From positions 1 to 8,139 of the forward strand of contig JAJYTK010000038.1 in assembly GCA_021793095.1 (NCBI GenBank): a stretch of DNA of 8,139 bases, given 5' to 3'. Shown here piece after piece: positions 7,779-8,139 of this stretch (position 1 is its first letter; each line of letters starts with the position of its first letter). Both the position numbers and the translations under genes were made by a program. The notes below the pieces were generated by a model. It had not been told where the DNA came from. It was given only the letters and a program-made list of their open reading frames with translations, and did no database searches. This stretch comes from Pseudomonadota bacterium (GTDB lineage: Bacteria > Pseudomonadota > Gammaproteobacteria > Burkholderiales > Burkholderiaceae_B).

Positions 7779-7806
7779 AAAAAACAAAACCTAAAGCAGT
7801 GCTTTA
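7779..7806 (-). terminator. Possible weak terminator or attenuator between the kdkA-like gene and rpiA
   Basis: Read on the minus strand, a 6-bp stem TAAAGC/GCTTTA with an ACT loop (plus coordinates 7792-7806) overlaps the kdkA-like stop codon. It is followed within a few bases by TTTTGTTTTTT (7779-7789). The arrangement resembles an intrinsic terminator, but the stem is short and has only two G-C pairs, so termination would at best be partial. The T-rich stretch also sits just upstream of the rpiA ribosome site. Confidence 0.25.
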
Positions 7807-8139
7807 TAAGCCTGTGCCATGCGCTGATACCAACGCCCGCCCACAGGCCCAGCAATTTTCAATAAAGACCGTTGCAAACGGCGTAAATTATTCTTGCGCT
7901 GGGCAAAACTCAATTGCCGAAAACGGCGCGCCCGATCAAAATCAATCAACCACACGGCCTCATCCGCATCTAATAAAATATTAAAGGCATTGAGATCCGC
8001 ATGATAGACCCCGGCATCATGCATGCTTTTAACGACTCGAGCCACCCCATCTGGCGATGCCTGATTCAATGCACTGGCTAGGGGTCGCGCCCCAGCTACC
8101 CGCGCCGTCACCAAAGCTGCTCGATAATAAAGAGATCGG
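7791..8139 (-). CDS. kdkA: Kdo/lipopolysaccharide kinase family protein, C-terminal part (runs off the right edge)
   Basis: Probable 3-deoxy-D-manno-octulosonic acid (Kdo) kinase, which uses ATP to phosphorylate Kdo in the lipopolysaccharide inner core at the cytoplasmic face of the inner membrane. 115 residues to the TAG are visible, and the frame stays open to the window edge (RSLYYRAALVTARVAGARPL), so the true start and the N-lobe ATP site are outside. The fragment has the kinase catalytic loop VYHADLNAFNILLD (catalytic Asp and downstream Asn) and the metal-binding WLIDFDRAR in place of DFG, both typical of the KdkA/WaaP family. YRAALVTARVAGARPLA fits the hinge region of that family. A C-terminal Arg/Lys-rich helix (RKNNLRRLQRSLLK) follows. 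rpiA begins 24 bp downstream, so the two are probably co-transcribed. The family call is firm; the choice of KdkA over another WaaP/InaA-type kinase is inference. Confidence 0.85.
   Translation of the reverse strand, partial: RSLYYRAALVTARVAGARPLASALNQASPDGVARVVKSMHDAGVYHADLNAFNILLDADEAVWLIDFDRARRFRQLSFAQRKNNLRRLQRSLLKIAGPVGGRWYQRMAQAYKALL

Noticed and set aside
7767..7787. Seven-codon N-terminal extension of rpiA from a TTG at 7787
   Set aside because: The extension has no family counterpart and overlaps the AAGGT ribosome site of the ATG at 7766, which gives the normal RpiA N-terminus.

Overview
This window looks like ordinary core chromosome of a betaproteobacterium. It probably comes from Burkholderiales and resembles Alcaligenaceae of moderate GC content. 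That placement rests on my recollection of protein families: the DnaE N-terminus (FVHLRTHSEYS...DLANLFGLIKFYK), the ArgA N-terminus (FVRWFREVAPYVHRFRGKTFVI) and the YggX sequence ([10 protein letters not shown]...[16 protein letters not shown]) have a strongly betaproteobacterial flavour. No database search was possible. I see no insertion sequence, phage gene, CRISPR array, tRNA or rRNA, and nothing that looks transferred.

Layout. The left half is on the minus strand. It holds hrpA (DEAH-box RNA helicase) followed by the start of dnaE (replicative DNA polymerase alpha subunit), which runs off the left edge. An 83-bp AT-rich divergent intergenic region separates hrpA from argA (N-acetylglutamate synthase, first step of arginine synthesis). 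argA is followed on the plus strand by yggX (Fe(II)/Fe-S protection protein). yggX converges on a minus-strand cluster that reads from the right edge: kdkA-like (Kdo/lipopolysaccharide kinase, 5' part missing), rpiA (ribose-5-phosphate isomerase A) and phoU (phosphate-signalling regulator). A perfect 11-bp hairpin lies between yggX and phoU. Its T-run is on the phoU side, so it is mainly the terminator of the kdkA-rpiA-phoU unit.

The functions are housekeeping: replication, RNA remodelling, arginine synthesis, iron/oxidative protection, the pentose-phosphate pathway, lipopolysaccharide core modification and phosphate control. The only functional link I would raise is kdkA-rpiA. RpiA produces ribulose-5-phosphate, from which Kdo is made via arabinose-5-phosphate, and KdkA phosphorylates Kdo in lipid A-core. 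All intergenic gaps are under 130 bp, so there is no long gene-free stretch. I found no previously undescribed system here. The findings are modest points about starts, terminators and gene context.
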